DNA of 64,000 bases, from the NCBI GenBank assembly GCA_963281255.1, contig OY725506.1:310001-374000 (forward strand). The letters are read 5' to 3'. The notes beneath the pieces were generated by a model, which searched no databases, had not been told where the DNA came from, and saw nothing but the letters and a program-made list of their open reading frames with translations. Made by a program: the position numbers and the translations under genes. Below, in pieces: positions 59,800 to 64,000 of this stretch; within the stretch, counting starts at the first letter, position 1, and each line of letters begins with the position of its first letter. The DNA is from Aphrocallistes beatrix. Lineage: Eukaryota > Porifera > Hexactinellida > Sceptrulophora > Aphrocallistidae.

Positions 59800-60018
59800 C
59801 ATCTCAGCTGTAGCCTCACTCATGTTTCCGATCACGAAAGGCAGTAGTGAAGTTAAGGAGCGTACTTGCATCTCTTCACGAGTAGAAGAGGCGTGCACTT
59901 CCATACTCTGAATCAGCTCTTCGATGTCTCCAGCATCTGATCCCTTTTCCAGGAGGATGATGTACCTCTCATTACCAGGAAATTGTCTCCCAGCTACCAT
60001 AGTAGCCACAAGGAATGA
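59800..60018 (-). pseudogene. orphan protease exon 1
   Basis: 219 bases of exon 1 with the donor ATG|GTGAGT intact, but the first six codons (signal peptide start) are missing: homology ends at GGAATG and unrelated DNA follows. The reading frame from FLVATMVAGRQFPGNERY to the donor is open. Next exons are not found before U6. It shares a silent change and the intron start with U6, so it is a U6-derived copy. Confidence 0.75.
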
Positions 60019-60124
60019 ATTAACTTGACATAACTTGACCTGACTTGAACAGAAAGGAACTCTCAGATCAACTGGGACAATATTTTGATCAAAAAATCAG
60101 AAAGTACAAAATAGATGTATTCAA

Positions 60125-60271
60125 AGGCGTAGCCAGCACAATTTTAGGGTGCGGCAATTCTAGTCTATTCCGTGGAGTGTTGCGCCACCCAATGCTAATT
60201 TGTGAAATTTTAGTGGGCACATCCTTTGAGATTGCGGCCTAGGCCCCATGTGCCGCACCCTGGCTACGCCT
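60125..60271. mobile_element. MITE with GGCGTAGCCAG termini
   Basis: Inverted ends AGGCGTAGCCAG and CTGGCTACGCCT, 147 bases, GC-richer than its surroundings. The terminus is of a type common among hAT-like MITEs in animals. It lies about 100 bases beyond the truncated end of the orphan exon. Confidence 0.75.
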
Positions 60272-60639
60272 CTGGATGTATTATAAGCCTAAAAATGGCA
60301 AAAATAACTTGAATTTATTTTATTAGTTTTAATCAAACCATTTTAGCTAAAGATTTTTTAATATTCTACACAAACATGTGGGGGATGGGGGAATAGGTAA
60401 ATCTTCGCAGTCCCGAGCTCCCCCACCTTAAAAGTTCTCTTGTAGTGCAACGAAATCTTTATAAATTTGCAGGTCTAACTCGAATATCAATATTCAGATT
60501 AATGTACTTACTATAAATCGAAAAATACCATAAAGATAGCACAGTTTGCCTCCACATTTATCGTGTAGTCGCCATCCATACATCCAACAAATGTGCCGCG
60601 ATACTAAGTGAGTATATTCTAGCTCAGTGATTGTTCAAA

Positions 60640-60715
60640 TAAGTCCCACTGTGCTAGACGACTTTGCTAGTTCTCGGAGGGGGCCCCAGGCCCCCTGGAT
60701 CCACCACTGCTGTAT
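60640..60715. mobile_element. hAT-like terminus
   Basis: GGGGGCCCCAGGCCCCCTGG and ATCCACCACTG resemble a hAT-like end. The other end was not identified, so this is a fragment. Confidence 0.4.
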
Positions 60716-61078
60716 TCGCAATAACATCAAGAAGAATGAGAGAATCTCAAAGTTTCACCTGATAAAACAGATTAGAAATGATTAAGATTCAATAGAAATA
60801 TTAAAAAAATGCAAGTATTATTCATCGTTCTATTTGATATAATTATAAGACAAAATCCTAAGGTACTAAATGATTAAACTGCTAAGCTTCTTAACTAATA
60901 CACGTGCAATTGATAATTTATTAATAATTAAACTTGCAAAGCTTTTGGATCTAAATATGAATTCTCTATTAGGGCATGTGAGAATTTTCATTTAAAAGAG
61001 TAAACTGTGCTAGCTTCCTTAATTCGAACAACATCAATGCTTTCTTGTGGACATTCATTGCATCTTTTTGCACGAATT

Positions 61079-61090
61079 GTATAAATATAA
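61079..61090 (+). promoter_or_regulatory. TATA box of U7
   Basis: TGTATAAATATAAA about 155-160 bases before the ATG at 61242, at the same distance as in U6. Confidence 0.5.
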
Positions 61091-61241
61091 AAATGGAAAT
61101 AACAAATCTATTTAAATCCCACTACAAAACAAAAGAGGTACAACAGTTCTACGCAATTCAGGTATTTATTATTATTTCATCAGATCTTCGAATTTATTAT
61201 GATTTTAATTTCTATATTTCAACAGAACATCTCGAATACAA

Positions 61242-63857
61242 ATGCTTCTATACGTCTGTGCATTCCTTGTGGCTACTATGGTAGCTGGGAGACAATTTCC
61301 TGCTAACGAGAGGTACATCATCCTCCTGGAAAAGGGATCAGATGCTGGAGACATCGAAGAGCTGATTCAGAGTATGGAAGTGCACGCCTCTTCTACTCGT
61401 GAAGAGATGCAAGTGCGCTCCTTAACTTCACTACTGCCTTTCGTGATCGGAAACATGAGTGAGGCTACAGCTGAGATGGTGAGTGATTAAAATAACATTT
61501 TTGACATAATGGGTGGTCCATATATCCATTTTCGGTACAAGGATATACAGCTCGCCGAAGAAAAGTTCCTAATATCAATCTCATAAATTTCCATACATCT
61601 AAATCTATAAATAGCGTTGTGGTGTAGGGAAATATTGCAATATTTACGCTTCTATATAAGATAAATAATATTCAGTTGACTAAACCTGATAATTCGATAT
61701 CTCAACTAATAATACGAAAACAATTAAATGGGGTAAGGCAATTTTTAAATAAATATTTAAGAACCTCAATTCATAGGTTTCAAAACTATCAAGCGTTAAA
61801 CTTGTCGAAAAGAATCAAGTAATAAATCTTTACAACAGACGTTATATCGAACAATATACTCCCATATTGAATATACCTCAAACTGACCGCTACAACATAG
61901 ACATTCTAGACAATGTGGACTGTATTGATGGCAGTTTCAGTCCGTGCAACTATGGGAAAGGAGTGGACATCTACATCGTGGATACAGGAATCAATTATGA
62001 CCACATAGATTTTGGGTTAGTTTCAAACCTCAAATAGATGCAATTTTATAAACATGTACGTGTACGTATATTATAATAAACAATGAATAGTATACTCTAT
62101 TCATTGTTATAAAATGCTTTCTTTATATTTTTAATTTTAACCTTTTACATTGTATAATGGTTATATTATGCTCGAAAACTCAAAAAGTTTACAATGACAT
62201 CATAATTCCATTATTTTCACTTGAGATTTGACATTCCTCGAGCGACACACAAAATACTTGTTATACAACAATCGAGTTTTGATAATTTGATAAAGATAAC
62301 CATTGAAAGATTGAATCAATCAATTCGTGTAAGAATTTACAGTACAAGAATTTACAATAGGACCACATCGATCATTTTGGCCCGATAAAGCGGAGAACCC
62401 TATTAACCGAAAATTTTTTATTAGCTTCCATGTGTGAGAACTATTCCGGTCAATTTGTCCAATTCAGTGTTTGGTCCGACTGCTACCCAGTGACCCAATT
62501 AAACAGACTTTGTATTATTATATTGCTACATGAAGTACTGAATGTTAGGTTTAGAGGTGGACGGACTAGTGGAACTAGAGCAGAGCTAGGTTATGACGCT
62601 GTGGATGTGAAACTTGGTACAACTGATAAAGGGAAGGATAGCTATTATGGATGGGGAACCCATCATGCTGGAATAGCAGCCGGTATTTACAGTGGAGTTG
62701 CGAAAGATGCAAATCTGTACTCAGTAAGAGTTTTAAAGACGAGTGGGGCAGTTGATTTCGGTGATTGGGAGATGATAATTGACGGAATTGACCATGTTTC
62801 ATCGATGCACGATGAAAGATCATCGAGGTACAACTATATAACATTATACAACTAAGTAGCCATTATCTAGGAATATACACTTAATTTGCTTTAGAAAGAT
62901 GAAGAATTGCATTGACTATTTTTAAAATGCAAGGATTCACTTAATTGAGCTAGACTCTACGAAACCTTTTTTCTCTTAATTAACGATCATTCTAGTTTCC
63001 AACTATACCATAACCATATTAAGTGGTGCGGTTGGTAATAACAGACCATGGTTTTACCATTTTTTTAACTATATTAGTTTTATGGGCGATAAGGTGGATG
63101 GGCACCACTTTAAAACATAGTGACAATGGCCTTACCACTTTTTATGAGCTTCCGACGGCAATTTATACTATACATAGTGAGCTAACTTCTAGTAATTGAA
63201 TTTTTGATAAAACAGGTATAACTTTGTCGGATCTATTGCAAGCATATTCAATGTACAAGATAGCCGATCAATTTCAAATGCCGCTAAAGAACTGTGGAAT
63301 AAGGGAATCGTGACTGTTGTCAAGAGCGAAGACGCTCGTTCCGATGCTTGTCGATATTGTCGCGAAATGCATATATGCGTAGGTGCACATGGATACAATG
63401 TGGATACTTGTGACAAGAAAATGGTGGAGGATTCAAACTATGGACCATGTGTAGATATAATGGCACCTGGAGTGAACATAGTAAGCGCTAGCCATACAGA
63501 TGTTTTCAGTAAGTAACTATTCCAATGCATTCAGACTTTGATTCTATTTATATACCTGCTATAACACAATATACATACGTATAGCTGCATATTATCTCTG
63601 TCCTTATTGAAGTATATAATTTTATTAATTCCATTCCAGGCTTTACAGTTATGGAAGGAACCCAGGCGGCTTATCCTCATGTGACGGGAGTAGTTGCATT
63701 GATGAAAGGGGCTAACAGTAGCATAACTCCAGATGAAATACTATATAAGTTGAAGGAACATGGTATTGGTGACATAGACAGATCTGACCAATCTTGTGGG
63801 GTACAGGCAACATCTCATGCCAAAAGACTTTATGTCAGTAGTCAGCTGCTCGACTGA
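61242..63857 (+). CDS. inverted S8-like pseudoprotease U7 (419 aa)
   Basis: Exons 61242-61478, 61777-62015, 62555-62827, 63216-63508, 63640-63857 total 1260 bases with no stop or frameshift and the same phases as the array. Exon 1 is essentially U5's. In the other exons the catalytic Asp is kept (IVDTGINYDH, about residue 148), but the His is Trp (YGWGTHHAG, about 192), the oxyanion Asn position is Asp (VVKSEDARSD) and the Ser is Gln (EGTQAAYPH, about 356). Structural cysteines and the APG and PHV.GV blocks remain. It cannot be a normal serine protease. Intron 4 has an ordinary GT donor (TTCA|GTAAGT). Possible role: secreted decoy or inhibitor carrying the shared propeptide; this is inference. 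Confidence 0.88.
62340..62520. mobile_element. CCGCTTAAT-family MITE relic in U7 intron 2
   Basis: CCCGATAAAGCGGAGAACCC, ACCGAAAATTTTTTATTAGC and ACCCAGTGACCCAATTAA are internal parts of the family seen at 12856-13040. The ends are eroded. Confidence 0.55.
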
Positions 63858-64000
63858 TGAAACCAACAGCTGCTATTTTGCTCACCGTTTAGTATTCATG
63901 CTCCAACTACAGCTGATTAATCGCTAAGCTAGCAGTACTAACTAAATATAGTACAAAGTATATTTATTGGATCTTAGGCCTTGATAACAGTTTAACTCTT
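63858..64000. repeat. U7 3' flank, duplicated at 54705
   Basis: ACCAACAGCTGCTATTTTGC onward is nearly identical to 54705-54850, with three or four differences over 140 bases. The duplication continues past the window end. Confidence 0.8.

Noticed and set aside
60045-60242. 65-codon plus-strand frame near the orphan exon
   Set aside because: Crosses into the GGCGTAGCCAG MITE and has no recognisable sequence.
61160-61227. possible 5' UTR intron of U7 (CAG|GTATTT ... CAACAG|AAC)
   Set aside because: The acceptor-like CAACAG is shared with the array leaders, but no consistent donor is conserved there.
1-64000. tRNA, rRNA or retroelement genes
   Set aside because: No cloverleaf, rRNA core, reverse transcriptase or LTR pair was noticed; a covariance-model or RepeatMasker search would be needed to exclude them firmly.

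Overview
This is animal nuclear DNA: AT-rich, with genes split by short spliceosomal introns (mostly GT-AG) and many small DNA transposons. It encodes anoctamins (TMEM16), TRAF-like zinc-finger proteins and secreted proteinase K-type subtilases. Compact multi-intron genes beside single-exon TRAF-like families suggest an early-branching metazoan, possibly a demosponge. That placement is inference; nothing in the window proves it.

Layout. (1) 1-3.3 kb: two paralogous coiled-coil proteins of unknown function on the minus strand. (2) 4.0-16.6 kb: anoctamin A on the plus strand, seen from its first membrane helix to its stop. One 7.0-kb intron holds four minus-strand TRAF-like genes. A fifth TRAF-like gene follows the anoctamin. 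(3) 18.7-31.0 kb: anoctamin B, complete in 22 common exons. Before them lie five candidate alternative first exons and two candidate cassette exons. All begin Met-Ala or are phase 0, so any of them can join common exon 2 in frame. A sixth, frameshifted TRAF-like gene follows, mirroring the anoctamin-TRAF arrangement upstream. (4) 33.2-58.4 kb: six tandem minus-strand S8 protease genes (called U1-U6), each with five exons: signal peptide plus I9 propeptide, Asp exon, His exon, Asn exon, Ser exon. (5) 59.8-60.0 kb: an orphan exon 1. (6) 61.2-63.9 kb: an inverted seventh copy (U7) that keeps an intact reading frame but has lost the catalytic His, Ser and oxyanion Asn.

Both anoctamins keep the full set of acidic residues known to bind Ca2+ in TMEM16 proteins. 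In anoctamin B, four of the five alternative N-termini carry an acidic dileucine motif and the fifth carries a YXX-phi motif. This looks like a promoter-choice system that sets the endosomal or lysosomal sorting of one ion channel or scramblase. I consider it the most interesting feature of the window.

In the protease array, exon 1 is almost identical in DNA across all eight copies, including the inverted and orphan ones, although the catalytic exons have diverged. The fourth intron of U1-U6 reads as a GC-AG intron. U2, U4, U5 and U6 look intact. U1 has a one-base deletion and U3 a 20-base deletion. Because the array is repetitive, its copies serve as empty sites for each other, which exposes exact insertion points for a Helitron-like element (A|T target, no duplication), a hAT-type MITE (8-bp duplication) and a long-TIR MITE (6-bp duplication).
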